Shown in pieces: positions 1-7,560 of a DNA stretch of 17,810 nt. The notes below the pieces were generated by a model. That model searched no databases. It was given only the letters and a program-made list of their open reading frames with translations, and had not been told where the DNA came from. A program made the position numbers and the translations under genes. Position 1 is the stretch's first letter. Every line of letters starts with the position of its first letter. This DNA is from CAZJDM01 sp964544765 (GTDB lineage: Bacteria > Bdellovibrionota_B > Oligoflexia > CAYFLR01), in the NCBI GenBank assembly GCA_964544765.1, contig CAZJDM010000093.1:1-17810 (forward strand), given 5' to 3'.

Positions 1-682
1 AAAATTTTTCACCATGATCATGACCAAAGGAATTTACATTTTGACCCAAAAGACACACTTCAATGATCCCTTGAGTTAGAATATTTTTAACGTCTGATAC
101 CACATTTTTTATCTTGCGACTTTTTTCTTGTCCGCGGGTATAAGGAACAATGCAAAAGGAACAAAAATTGTTACATCCTTTGATTATGTTTATATAGGCA
201 GCTCTTTTTTGACTTTTTTTGCTCTTTATATTGGGTATTTTGGTGTCTATATTGTATGGAACACTTTTACTTTCAAAACCATTCAGGATCAGACGATTTT
301 CACCATTATTTAGGCGAAGTAAAACAGAAGGTAAGGAATCAATATTATCGGTACCTAAAATAAAATCCACCATGTTGTTTTTTAAAAGCTGTTTAGATTC
401 AATTTGGGCTACACAACCACAGACTCCAATTATGGGGTTTAGTTGTCGAGAGTTAAATGCCTTTCTTAATGAGCCGATCATAGAATAAACTTTATGAACG
501 GCCTTTTCTCGGACGGCACATGTATTTAAAATAATTAAAGAAGCTTCAGATTCTTGTTCGGTTTTAGTTAACCCGAATTCATCATCTAATAATCGGGACA
601 TGCGGTCAGAGTCATGTACATTCATCTGACAACCAAATGTTTTAATATAGAATTTATTATTAAATAAAATGTTTTCTAACAT
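1..682 (-). CDS. miaB: tRNA-2-methylthio-N6-dimethylallyladenosine synthase, N-terminal part (cut by window edge)
   Basis: Radical-SAM methylthiotransferase that converts i6A37 to ms2i6A37 in tRNAs reading UNN codons. About 227 residues are present of a family length near 440; the rest lies left of the window. Reading the minus strand from the ATG at 682 gives an uninterrupted frame. The N-terminal UPF0004 domain has its three cluster cysteines at C18 (TFGCQMN), C55 (NTCAVREKA) and C90 (GCVAQ). The radical-SAM motif CxxxCxxC follows at C170, C174 and C177 (GCNNFCSFCIVPYTRG), then LGQNVNS. The TFGCQMN and YTRGQEKSR wording fits MiaB rather than RimO or MtaB. No clear Shine-Dalgarno is visible; two hairpins lie just upstream. 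The neighbour upstream on the same strand is the HD-GYP gene, 182 bp away, so co-transcription is possible but unproven. Confidence 0.96.
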   Translation of the reverse strand, partial: MLENILFNNKFYIKTFGCQMNVHDSDRMSRLLDDEFGLTKTEQESEASLIILNTCAVREKAVHKVYSMIGSLRKAFNSRQLNPIIGVCGCVAQIESKQLLKNNMVDFILGTDNIDSLPSVLLRLNNGENRLILNGFESKSVPYNIDTKIPNIKSKKSQKRAAYINIIKGCNNFCSFCIVPYTRGQEKSRKIKNVVSDVKNILTQGIIEVCLLGQNVNSFGHDHGEKF

Positions 683-692
683 AATTAGTCGT

Positions 693-746
693 TGGTGCGA
701 AATGCACCAGCTCCAGCTTTTAGATATTGGCTATTAACTAAAAGCT
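693..746 (-). other. two adjacent hairpins in the leader of miaB
   Basis: Two perfect inverted repeats lie side by side between the HD-GYP gene and miaB. The first is AGCTTTTAG (715-723) pairing with CTAAAAGCT (738-746), a 9-bp stem with a 14-nt loop. The second is TGGTGC (693-698) pairing with GCACCA (704-709), a 6-bp stem with loop GAAAT, ending about 10 nt before the miaB start codon. Neither is followed by a T-run on the minus strand, so a terminator is not supported. They could shape the miaB leader or protect the upstream transcript's 3' end. The stems are seen; the role is inferred. Confidence 0.35.
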
Positions 747-864
747 TAATTTTACTCCAATGAGTAATTATGGGATGTAAGCCTTATTGTAAAGAAAAAA
801 CGAAAAATAAGATAAAAATCGAGACAATACAACGTTTTTAGCATCTTTAGTGAAAGATAGTATT

Positions 865-2601
865 TCAAGATGCTCTTTTGTATTTTTTCTTAGCGAGTTC
901 AACTTCAGGTCGCTCCTCTTTTTCTTCCATTTCAATGCCTTCGGCAATTGCTTTTCTTCTTTCTTCTGGAGTAATATATCCCGGAATCTGGGTAACGTCG
1001 ACATCATCAATTTGCCATGGATCTAGAAATTGGTAAGCGAAATCCAGATATATCTTATTATCAATAAATAAATTAAAAAGATCGGGGTCAATTTCCCGAC
1101 CTTTTTTCATAAATCCCATGATTTTGAGGGCTTCTGATAAAGTTTTGCCTTTTTTATAGGGCCTATCTTTGGCGGTTAAAGCCTCAAATTTGTCTGCCAA
1201 ACCCAGTATTCTGGCCTCTAAAGACAATTGCTCTCTGGTAATCTTGTTGGGATAACCTTTACCATCCATTGTTTCATGGTGTCCGGCCGCGATTTCAGGG
1301 ATTCGGCGTAAACTCTTAGGGTATGGGAGACGTTCAAGCATCTTAATGGTAGCTATTATGTGGTAATTGACAATTTCTCTTTCTTGGTCATTAAGTGTTC
1401 CTTTAGATATTTGTAAATTCATTAATTCTTCTTCAGTGATTACACTCATGATGTTACCATCAAAGTCTCTCCACTTGTAATCGGCAATTTTTGCTACCTT
1501 ATTTTTTAGATTATCATCCATAAATTCGGTACCAATATTACATTTACGTATAAATTCACGGTCACTTCTAAGTTGCTTCTTAAGGTTTTCGTACATTGAT
1601 TCAAGTTCTTCACTCTCACCGTCTTTACCGGCCATTAATAACTTATTTTTTTCTTCTAACAGTTTAATTTTGGCGTCCCTCTTAATTATTTCAAACCTGG
1701 TTTCTATTATTTTAATCCGATCTATGATGGTTTCCAGTTTAGTTGCTTTATCAACAACATGGATGGGCGTGGTTACTTTCCCGCAGTCATGTAAAAGAGC
1801 AGCAAGCTTTATTTCTTTTCTTTCTTGGTTATTCAAAGTGAAATTTCTGAAGATTCCATCTTTTGACGTGGCAGCGTGTTCAGCTATAGCCATGGTAATG
1901 ATAGGAACCCTTTTACAATGTTCGCCTGTATATGGTGATTTTTCATCGATTGCGGTAGCTAATACATCGACAAAAGCCTCAAATAATTCAGCTAATTCTT
2001 GAGATAGCCGAATGTTATTGATGGTCATAGAAATGTGTAAGGCCAGAAAAGACGCTAATTTTTCATCATTTATAGTAAAGGAGGTAACTTGTTTATTAAC
2101 TGGATTTATAGGATTAAATAACTGTAGAACACCAGTTACTTCGTCTATATGATTTTTTAAGGGAACCACCAACATAGAGGTAGTCTGGTAGTTAAAGTTT
2201 TTATCAAAACGTTTGATTACTGAGAAATTATAATCTAATGATTCATAGATATCGCTGACGTTAATTACCATATCGTGTATAACCGTTTCGCTTAGAACAT
2301 CTTTGTACTTTATCGCGTCTTCATCTTTGGGAGTAAATAAAGGAACATCCGCTAAGGGGTTGGGTTTATCTTCTCTTCTATCCCAAAAAAGGTTTAGTTT
2401 ATCATTAATTGCGTATTCTAAATTGGCCCGTTTTTGGTTCTTTACTGAATATACGGCTCCTCCTTCCGCTCCGGTTAAATCTCGTGCGGATTGTAGGGCA
2501 AATTCCAACAAAGAAATATCATCTGAATGAGTAAACTCGTGACAGTGATCCAGCATTAACTCTAGTAAGAACATAAGTTGTTCTGATGCTTTAACTGTCA
2601 T
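865..2601 (-). CDS. GAF plus HD-GYP domain protein, probable cyclic-di-GMP phosphodiesterase
   Basis: Probable cytosolic signalling enzyme that hydrolyses c-di-GMP. The 578 residues split into a GAF-like sensor (about 28-195: DLTGAEGGAVYSV, then MLVVPLKN and GVLQLFNP) and an HD-GYP domain (about 205-525). Metal and substrate residues visible are H228 in GEHCKRV, the HD pair H271-D272 in HDCGK, H414, HHE at 441-443, the signature DGKGYP at 446-451, and LADKFEALTAKDRPYKKG at 467-484. All key residues are intact, so activity is expected. Between HDCGK and the GYP part there is an extra stretch of about 100 residues (roughly 290-400), highly charged and coiled-coil-like at 295-350. No membrane segment is visible, so the signal is probably internal. 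The Shine-Dalgarno GGAAG is about 9 nt before the ATG. It diverges from the gene at 2765. Confidence 0.9.
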   Translation of the reverse strand: MTVKASEQLMFLLELMLDHCHEFTHSDDISLLEFALQSARDLTGAEGGAVYSVKNQKRANLEYAINDKLNLFWDRREDKPNPLADVPLFTPKDEDAIKYKDVLSETVIHDMVINVSDIYESLDYNFSVIKRFDKNFNYQTTSMLVVPLKNHIDEVTGVLQLFNPINPVNKQVTSFTINDEKLASFLALHISMTINNIRLSQELAELFEAFVDVLATAIDEKSPYTGEHCKRVPIITMAIAEHAATSKDGIFRNFTLNNQERKEIKLAALLHDCGKVTTPIHVVDKATKLETIIDRIKIIETRFEIIKRDAKIKLLEEKNKLLMAGKDGESEELESMYENLKKQLRSDREFIRKCNIGTEFMDDNLKNKVAKIADYKWRDFDGNIMSVITEEELMNLQISKGTLNDQEREIVNYHIIATIKMLERLPYPKSLRRIPEIAAGHHETMDGKGYPNKITREQLSLEARILGLADKFEALTAKDRPYKKGKTLSEALKIMGFMKKGREIDPDLFNLFIDNKIYLDFAYQFLDPWQIDDVDVTQIPGYITPEERRKAIAEGIEMEEKEERPEVELAKKKYKRAS

Positions 2602-2709
2602 TATAGGCTTCCATTTTTTAGTTTCATAATATTTTCTCGGTGTATATATATATGGTCTTTATGGAATTCTTTAATATATTGAAAATAAACGGTTATTTAA
2701 GGCTTGAAA

Positions 2710-2722
2710 ATTGAGACTCAAT
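2710..2722. promoter_or_regulatory. perfect dyad, candidate operator in divergent promoter region
   Basis: ATTGAG-A-CTCAAT is a perfect inverted repeat with a single central base, in the 163-bp gap between the divergent HD-GYP gene and the gene at 2765. The one-base loop makes an RNA hairpin unlikely and fits a DNA-binding site. A TTGAAA (2704-2709) overlaps it and could be a -35 element, with a poor -10 (GAATAT, 2727-2732) 17 bp on. No regulator is identifiable from the sequence. Confidence 0.3.
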
Positions 2723-2764
2723 CTGTGAATATGGCAGCGAGTTATTAAACCAAGGAGGTGTATA

Positions 2765-4081
2765 GTGGCTAAGAGACGTGTAGTAATAATGGGAGCAGCA
2801 GGAAGAGATTTTCATAATTTTAACGTATTTTTTCGTGATAATAGCGATTATGAGGTAGTTGCTTTTACAGCAACGCAAATACCTGATATTGAAGATAAAA
2901 CTTATCCAGCCGCTTTAGCGGGCAGTCAGTATCCTAATGGCGTTCCAATCAAAGCCGAGAGTGAACTTGTTGATTTAATTAAAAAAGAGAGAATAGATAC
3001 CGTTGTTTTTGCCTATAGTGACATAACTCATGAATATGTTATGCATAAAGCTTCTACTGTTTTGGCAAATGGAGCGGATTTTTGGTTATTCAACGCTGAT
3101 AGAACCATGATAAAATCCAGTAAACCAGTAGTATCAGTATGCGCGGTTCGTACCGGGTGTGGTAAGTCTCAGACTAATCGTAGAGTTACGAGTATTTTAA
3201 AGGGAATGGGCAAAAAAGTAGTGGCTATTCGTCATCCCATGCCCTATGGAGATATAAAGGCCCAAGCGGTTCAGAGATTTGCTACCATAGAGGATCTTAA
3301 AAAGCATAATTGTACCATTGAAGAAATGGAAGAGTATGAACCATATATTCAGATGGGTAGTGTTATTTATGCTGGAGTAGATTATGGAGCTATTATCAAG
3401 GAAGCAGAAAAAGAAGCTGATGTAATCATTTGGGATGGTGGAAACAATGACACTCCTTTTATCAAATCAGATTTGGAAATTGTTTTAGTGGATCCTCATC
3501 GGGCGGGTCATGAATTAGAATATCATCCAGGAGAGGTTAACTTTAGACGAGCGGATGTCTTGCTTATAAATAAGGTTGATACGGCTAATTATGAAGATAT
3601 AGTTGCCGTTAGGGAGAGTATCCATAAGACTAATCCTAATGCTACAGTAGTTGAGGCGGCTTCTCCTCTTTATGTAGATAATTATGAGAGCATCAAAGGC
3701 AAAAGGGTTCTTGCTATTGAAGATGGTCCTACTTTAACTCATGGCGAGATGGATTATGGAGCGGCTGTAGTAGCAGCCGAGAAGTATGGAGCCGCTGAAA
3801 TTATTGACCCTAGACCTTACGTAAAAGGTAGAATTGCGGAAACTTATGAAAAATATCCTTATATAGGCGATTTATTACCAGCTATGGGATATGGTGATGA
3901 ACAAATTAAAGATTTGGAAGAGACAATCAATAGTATCGATTGTGATTTGGTATTAATAGGAACGCCGATCGATTTGACTAGAGTGATTAAGATTAACAAA
4001 CCAACTCTAAAAGTTCGATATGAACTTCAGGAAATTGGTAATCCTAATTTAGAGAATATTTTAAGGGAGAAATTTGTATAA
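2765..4081 (+). CDS. cyclic 2,3-diphosphoglycerate synthetase-like P-loop NTPase
   Basis: Matches, from memory, the family annotated in bacteria as cyclic 2,3-diphosphoglycerate synthetase-like or GTPase; the archaeal enzyme closes 2,3-DPG to its cyclic anhydride using ATP. The 438 residues begin with a Rossmann-like part (RRVVIMGAAGRDFHNFNVFFRDN), then a SIMIBI-type phosphate loop VRTGCGKSQT with GCGKS at 131-135, the DGGNNDTPF segment, NKVD (a G4-like NKxD), then EDGPTLTHGEM and GTPIDLTRVI near the C-terminus. The length is normal. The start is GTG: an excellent AAGGAGGTG ends 5 nt before it, and the family N-terminus aligns there. In bacteria the product and role are not established, so the symbol is left empty. 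asnB follows on the same strand after a 100-bp structured spacer. Confidence 0.82.
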   Translation: MAKRRVVIMGAAGRDFHNFNVFFRDNSDYEVVAFTATQIPDIEDKTYPAALAGSQYPNGVPIKAESELVDLIKKERIDTVVFAYSDITHEYVMHKASTVLANGADFWLFNADRTMIKSSKPVVSVCAVRTGCGKSQTNRRVTSILKGMGKKVVAIRHPMPYGDIKAQAVQRFATIEDLKKHNCTIEEMEEYEPYIQMGSVIYAGVDYGAIIKEAEKEADVIIWDGGNNDTPFIKSDLEIVLVDPHRAGHELEYHPGEVNFRRADVLLINKVDTANYEDIVAVRESIHKTNPNATVVEAASPLYVDNYESIKGKRVLAIEDGPTLTHGEMDYGAAVVAAEKYGAAEIIDPRPYVKGRIAETYEKYPYIGDLLPAMGYGDEQIKDLEETINSIDCDLVLIGTPIDLTRVIKINKPTLKVRYELQEIGNPNLENILREKFV

Positions 4082-4083
4082 CT

Positions 4084-4152
4084 TACGCGGTAGTTTATGT
4101 AATCTACGCGGTAGGTGTTAAAACTTACCGTCGTGTAGAAATTAGCCGCGTA
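4084..4152 (+). other. structured spacer with nested hairpins and repeated TACGCGGTAG
   Basis: The gap before asnB can fold on itself. An outer stem pairs TACGCGG (4084-4090) with CCGCGTA (4146-4152). An inner hairpin pairs CGGTAGG (4109-4115, reading C at 4109) with CTTACCG (4124-4130) around an 8-nt loop, and is extended after an internal bulge by CTAC (4104-4107) with GTAG (4135-4138). TACGCGGTAG occurs twice, at 4084-4093 and 4105-4114 (offset by one base through a T/C difference before it). This GC-containing patch stands out in AT-rich surroundings. No T-run follows, so a simple terminator is not supported. It may be an attenuator, a processing site or a mobile palindromic repeat. Pairing is seen; function is unknown. 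Confidence 0.5.
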
Positions 4153-4181
4153 TAACTTAAAAGAAAGTAGGTTAGAAAATT

Positions 4182-5846
4182 ATGTGTGGTATTTTATCAA
4201 TCTTGAATATTCAAGATGAGCCAGATGTACTAAGAAAAAAAACTCTTGAGTTAGTTAAACGAATTCGTCATCGAGGACCTGACTGGAGTGGGATTTTTAA
4301 TGATCAGCGCGCGATACTGGCCCATGAGAGACTGGCGATTGTCGATGTTGATAGCGGTGCTCAGCCTTTATACAATACTAAAACTGGTGCGGTACTGGCG
4401 GTTAATGGTGAAATATACAATCATCGAGATTTAAGAAAGACCTTAAAAGAAACACATGACTTTCAAACCCAATCTGACTGTGAGGTGATTCTTTATCTAT
4501 ATGAAGAGTTGGGACCCTCATTTGTTAACCAGTTGAACGGCATCTTTGCTTTTGTTTTATACGATCCGCAGAATAATACTTTTATGATTGCTAGAGATCA
4601 TATTGGAATTGTTCCGTTGTATTGGGGGTGGGATGAAAAGGGTCAAGTGTATGTTGCTTCAGAATTGAAAGCTATTGTTGATGTATGTAAGAAGGTTGAA
4701 GAATTTCCTCCCGGACATTTCTTTAATGGAAAAGAAAAACAGGCAATTCCTTATTATAGACCGCCTTGGAAAGATATCGAGTATGTACCTAAAACTAAGT
4801 TTAAAGCGGAAGCTCTTAGTGAGGCGCTAGAGAGTGCGGTTAAACGACAGCTTATGTGCGATGTTCCCTATGGTTTATTGATTTCAGGAGGTGTTGATTC
4901 TTCTTTGATAGCGGCAATTGCTGCTAAGCTTAGTCCTAAAAGGATTGAGGAAGATGAAAAAGTTGCTGCCTGGTGGCCACGTATGCATTCTTTTTCAGTG
5001 GGATTAAAAAATTCTCCAGATTTAGAAAAAGCTAGGGTAGTTGCGAATCACATCGGTTCGGTTCATCATGAGGTATTGTTTACTGTTCAAGAAGGATTGG
5101 ATGCGATCTCTGATGTTATTTACCAACTGGAAACCTTTGATGTTACTACGATCAGAGCAGCAACGCCGATGTATTTAATGGCTCGCAAAATCAGGGCCAT
5201 GGGAATAAAAATGGTATTGTCGGGTGAAGGAGCGGATGAGATTTTTGGAGGATATTTGTATTTTCATAAGGCACCTGATCCGAAAGAATTTCATCAAGAA
5301 ACCGTTCGTAAATTGAATGATTTACATATGTACGATTGTTTACGAGCCAATAAGTCCATGGCAGCATGGGGAGTTGAGACCCGAGTTCCTTTTTTAGATA
5401 AAGAATTTATCGAGGTGGCCATGGGATTGGATCCGGCAGATAAGATGATAACCGCTGAACGTATGGAAAAACATATTCTACGGGAAGCTTTTGATGGTCT
5501 GATACCCAATGAGGTATTGTGGAGGCAAAAAGAGCAGTTTTCTGATGGGGTGGGATATTCCTGGATTGATTCTATTCGGGATCATGTAGAGAAAGAAATT
5601 ACTGATCAAATGATGGAAAACGCTCGTTTTAAGTTCACGGTAAAGGTTCCTATGACCAAAGAAGCTTATTGGTATCGAAGTATTTTTGAGTCACATTATC
5701 CCAATCCTTCAGCTGTAGAGTGTATTCCAGATGGTCCAAGTGTGGCCTGTAGCACACCTACCGCTATTAAGTGGGATAAGGCTTTTGAAAATTTCGCAGA
5801 TCCCTCCGGTCGGGCGGTTAAAGATATCCACGAAAAAGGTTATTAA
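4182..5846 (+). CDS. asnB: asparagine synthetase B, glutamine-hydrolysing
   Basis: Makes asparagine from aspartate, glutamine and ATP in the cytosol. The 554 residues match the usual length of the E. coli enzyme. The N-terminal class II glutaminase begins with the nucleophile Cys2 directly after Met (MCGILSI), with RHRGPDWSG and the AVNGEIYNHRDLR segment. The C-terminal ATP-pyrophosphatase synthetase domain has the PP-loop SGGVDSS at 235-241 and SGEGADEIFGGY starting at 347. All catalytic motifs are present. The start is fixed by the need for Cys2; only a weak AGGTTAG-like Shine-Dalgarno precedes it. It lies 100 bp after the P-loop gene and could be read through the folded spacer. Confidence 0.96.
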   Translation: MCGILSILNIQDEPDVLRKKTLELVKRIRHRGPDWSGIFNDQRAILAHERLAIVDVDSGAQPLYNTKTGAVLAVNGEIYNHRDLRKTLKETHDFQTQSDCEVILYLYEELGPSFVNQLNGIFAFVLYDPQNNTFMIARDHIGIVPLYWGWDEKGQVYVASELKAIVDVCKKVEEFPPGHFFNGKEKQAIPYYRPPWKDIEYVPKTKFKAEALSEALESAVKRQLMCDVPYGLLISGGVDSSLIAAIAAKLSPKRIEEDEKVAAWWPRMHSFSVGLKNSPDLEKARVVANHIGSVHHEVLFTVQEGLDAISDVIYQLETFDVTTIRAATPMYLMARKIRAMGIKMVLSGEGADEIFGGYLYFHKAPDPKEFHQETVRKLNDLHMYDCLRANKSMAAWGVETRVPFLDKEFIEVAMGLDPADKMITAERMEKHILREAFDGLIPNEVLWRQKEQFSDGVGYSWIDSIRDHVEKEITDQMMENARFKFTVKVPMTKEAYWYRSIFESHYPNPSAVECIPDGPSVACSTPTAIKWDKAFENFADPSGRAVKDIHEKGY

Positions 5847-5860
5847 TCACATCTATGTGA
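5847..5860 (+). terminator. weak hairpin directly after asnB
   Basis: TCACAT-CT-ATGTGA starts at the base after the asnB stop codon. It gives a 5-bp stem with a 4-nt loop. The following bases (TAAGATATTTC) do not form a real T-run, so it is at best a weak terminator or a 3' end stabiliser. Confidence 0.25.
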
Positions 5861-5945
5861 TAAGATATTTCAATAATAAATTATAATTCATTGAAAAAAA
5901 ACACTAATTAGCTAATAAACAGGCCTGACTGCATTATATTTCTTT

Positions 5946-6434
5946 ATGCAGATTTTCAAAGTAATTGATCCTCATAGTACGACTTTAGCTCAACTTAATA
6001 TGCAATTACTTGCAGGTAATCAGTATGCTTACGCAGCAGGGTTAGAAGCTGCTGCGGTATTGGCGCCCTTTATTGGGGGCTATTTGGGTTGGTTGACTTC
6101 TCAAGTCTCTCAACCTGGTGAAGACTTAAAGCGAATTAATCCTTTACAAGAGCAATTACGAGAGCAAGATAAAGCTGGTGTAGACTTAGAGCGAAATTGG
6201 ATGTTAAACAATACAATGGAGGAGTTGTGCAACACTAAAAGTGGTTATAATCACGGTCGCCCTTCACCCGATATTTGTTATAGGTATGTCCGTGATCCTG
6301 ATTCTAATGGTGATGGCAATTTTACCTCTGCCTCTGATTATATAGAATATGTGGTAACATGCAAAGAATACGATCGAGCTGAACCAGATGAAAATGGAGC
6401 ACTACCTGGTCAATGTGATCCTGGAACATACTAG
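5946..6434 (+). CDS. small Cys-rich protein with a hydrophobic segment and an EF-hand-like loop, function unknown
   Basis: I do not recognise a family for this 162-residue protein. Residues about 28-50 are hydrophobic and Gly/Ala-rich (AGLEAAAVLAPFIGGYLGWL), consistent with one membrane segment or glycine-zipper helix, preceded by an ordinary N-terminus rather than a classic signal peptide. The C-terminal part is polar with four cysteines (C95, C111, C139, C157), suggesting disulfides in an exported domain. D119-S-N-G-D-G at 119-124, in the context DPDSNGDGNFTSASDY, resembles the first half of a calcium-binding EF-hand or dockerin loop, but position 12 is Ser. No Shine-Dalgarno precedes the ATG; TATATT (5935-5940) sits 5 nt before it, so a leaderless message is possible. 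Its stop is 3 bp from the end of the convergent beta-lactamase-like gene. Confidence 0.6.
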   Translation: MQIFKVIDPHSTTLAQLNMQLLAGNQYAYAAGLEAAAVLAPFIGGYLGWLTSQVSQPGEDLKRINPLQEQLREQDKAGVDLERNWMLNNTMEELCNTKSGYNHGRPSPDICYRYVRDPDSNGDGNFTSASDYIEYVVTCKEYDRAEPDENGALPGQCDPGTY

Positions 6435-6437
6435 TTA

Positions 6438-7394
6438 CTAAAGCTTAATCAATTGATCAATTAAGAGCCTTAGTTCTGCCACTAGTTTGGCTGATATTAC
6501 CGCTCCTCCCAATTTATTCATTCCTAAAATAGCATAATAGGATCGATTAGGTCCGATCCAGGGATAAAAACCAGCAGCGCCCGCACTAGATATAGTGAGA
6601 TCATGGCATCTATTATGATTGTTGCTACATTCATGCCATGTTCCTAGCCCATAATGATAGTTTAATCCTAAATATTTGGTGAAAGGTGAGTAAGCAATAA
6701 CCGTATGCGGTCCAAATTGATCCTTTTCCATTTCGGTAACGGAACTAGGTTGCAGAATTTGTTGTCCACGATATTTTCCTCGATGAAAAATCATAGACAA
6801 AAACCTTTGGTATTCAGCTACATTTGATTTGATACCACCGGCCAGCCATGGATTCTTTGTTCCCCAACCTGGACCGGGTCTAGCGTAATATTGGGTGGTG
6901 TCGGTTAGACCTAAAGGATTTTTCATATTTCTTTGAAAAATTTCCGCCCATTTCATACCAGTGGCTGCTTCAGCCATTTTACCGGCTAACACCATGTGGC
7001 TTGAACCATAATGATAGGTGCTTCCAGGTTGATATTTAAGTCGTTCTCCTCGATAAATTTTACTTACACACCGGTCGAGAGTTAAACGAGCTTTATTTTC
7101 ACATCCATAATTTCCTTTGAGTCCGGATGTGAAAGAAAGTAATTGGCGTAATGTAATCCTCGATTTAGAGCCTGCCCAAGGTCTTCCATTTCGAGTTTTA
7201 AGCCATTTACCTGTAGTATCATTTAGACTCAAAACTCCTCGGTCAACAAGAGTCATTATTGTTGCGGCTGAAATCCATTTTGAAGCTGAGAAGATAGGTA
7301 TGAATTTGTTCCGATTGATATTGCCAAATGAGCGGCTATAGACTCGTTTGTCTTGAGGATCATAGACTTCTAAAACAACACTATTGATTTTTGT
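6438..7394 (-). pseudogene. serine beta-lactamase-family (class C / esterase-like) gene missing its 5' end
   Basis: Serine hydrolase of the beta-lactamase-related family. The frame without a start runs upstream to 7394 and reads VYDPQDKRVYSR, then IPIFSASKWISA with the catalytic Ser (7287-7289) and Lys (7278-7280) of SxxK, then DRGVLSLNDTTGKWL. Downstream are LLSFTSGL, the Tyr motif in YHYGSSHM, ATGMKWAE, and a glycine-rich SSAGAAGFYPW near the C-terminus. The only ATG (7254-7256) lies after SxxK and would give a 272-residue protein without the nucleophile. Above SxxK there is no ATG, GTG or TTG before the TGA at 7395-7397. Signal peptide and first strands are absent, although four cysteines suggest an exported protein. 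The remainder of the ORF is clean, so the damage may be recent, or a rare start (ATC/ATT) is used. Confidence 0.75.
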
Positions 7395-7433
7395 TCAATT
7401 TAGTAGTCAAATACCCTTGATTTTTGTTCAATT
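7384..7433. repeat. 17-bp direct repeat pair, 33 bp apart, at the broken 5' end of the hydrolase gene
   Basis: TTGATTTTTGTTCAATT occurs identically at 7384-7400 and 7417-7433. Each copy has TTGA/TCAA arms, so each is also a short dyad. The 33-bp offset is 11 codons and about three helical turns. The left copy contains the TGA that closes the hydrolase frame. It could be a paired operator or the scar of a duplication or deletion. Confidence 0.6.
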
Positions 7434-7501
7434 ATTAACTATGATTTCTGTATGTAGCGATTTTTATTAAAAAAATTGAAGGATTGGAAAAATGATTCTA
7501 G

Positions 7502-7526
7502 AAGAAAACCTCTTCTGATAAAGAGG
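7502..7526 (-). terminator. intrinsic terminator after the tyrosine phosphatase gene
   Basis: On the minus strand CCTCTT (7526-7521) pairs with AAGAGG (7514-7509) around loop TATCAG and is followed at once by TTTTCTT (7508-7502). Stem, short loop and T-run make this the best terminator in the window. It ends the minus-strand block coming from leuA and lies 35 bp after the phosphatase stop codon. Confidence 0.75.
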
Positions 7527-7560
7527 CCGAAAATTATCTTATTTCATCTTGAAAATTGAG

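Noticed and set aside
840..874. AGCATCTT/AAGATGCT hairpin at the end of the HD-GYP gene as its terminator.
   Set aside because: On the gene's own strand the stem is followed by AAAAACG, not a T-run, and its first arm is inside the coding region.
5868..5896. TTTCAAT/ATTGAAA inverted repeat after asnB as a terminator.
   Set aside because: The loop is long, the stem has one G-C pair, and A residues follow it on the plus strand.
6449..6460. AATTGATCAATT palindrome near the convergent stops at 6434/6438.
   Set aside because: It lies inside the coding end of the hydrolase gene (LLIDQLIKL) and recurs by chance-like similarity at 14869; no T-run follows.
7117..7341. Open plus-strand frame opposite the beta-lactamase-family gene.
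   Set aside because: It is the reverse-strand shadow of the SxxK region and has no family features.
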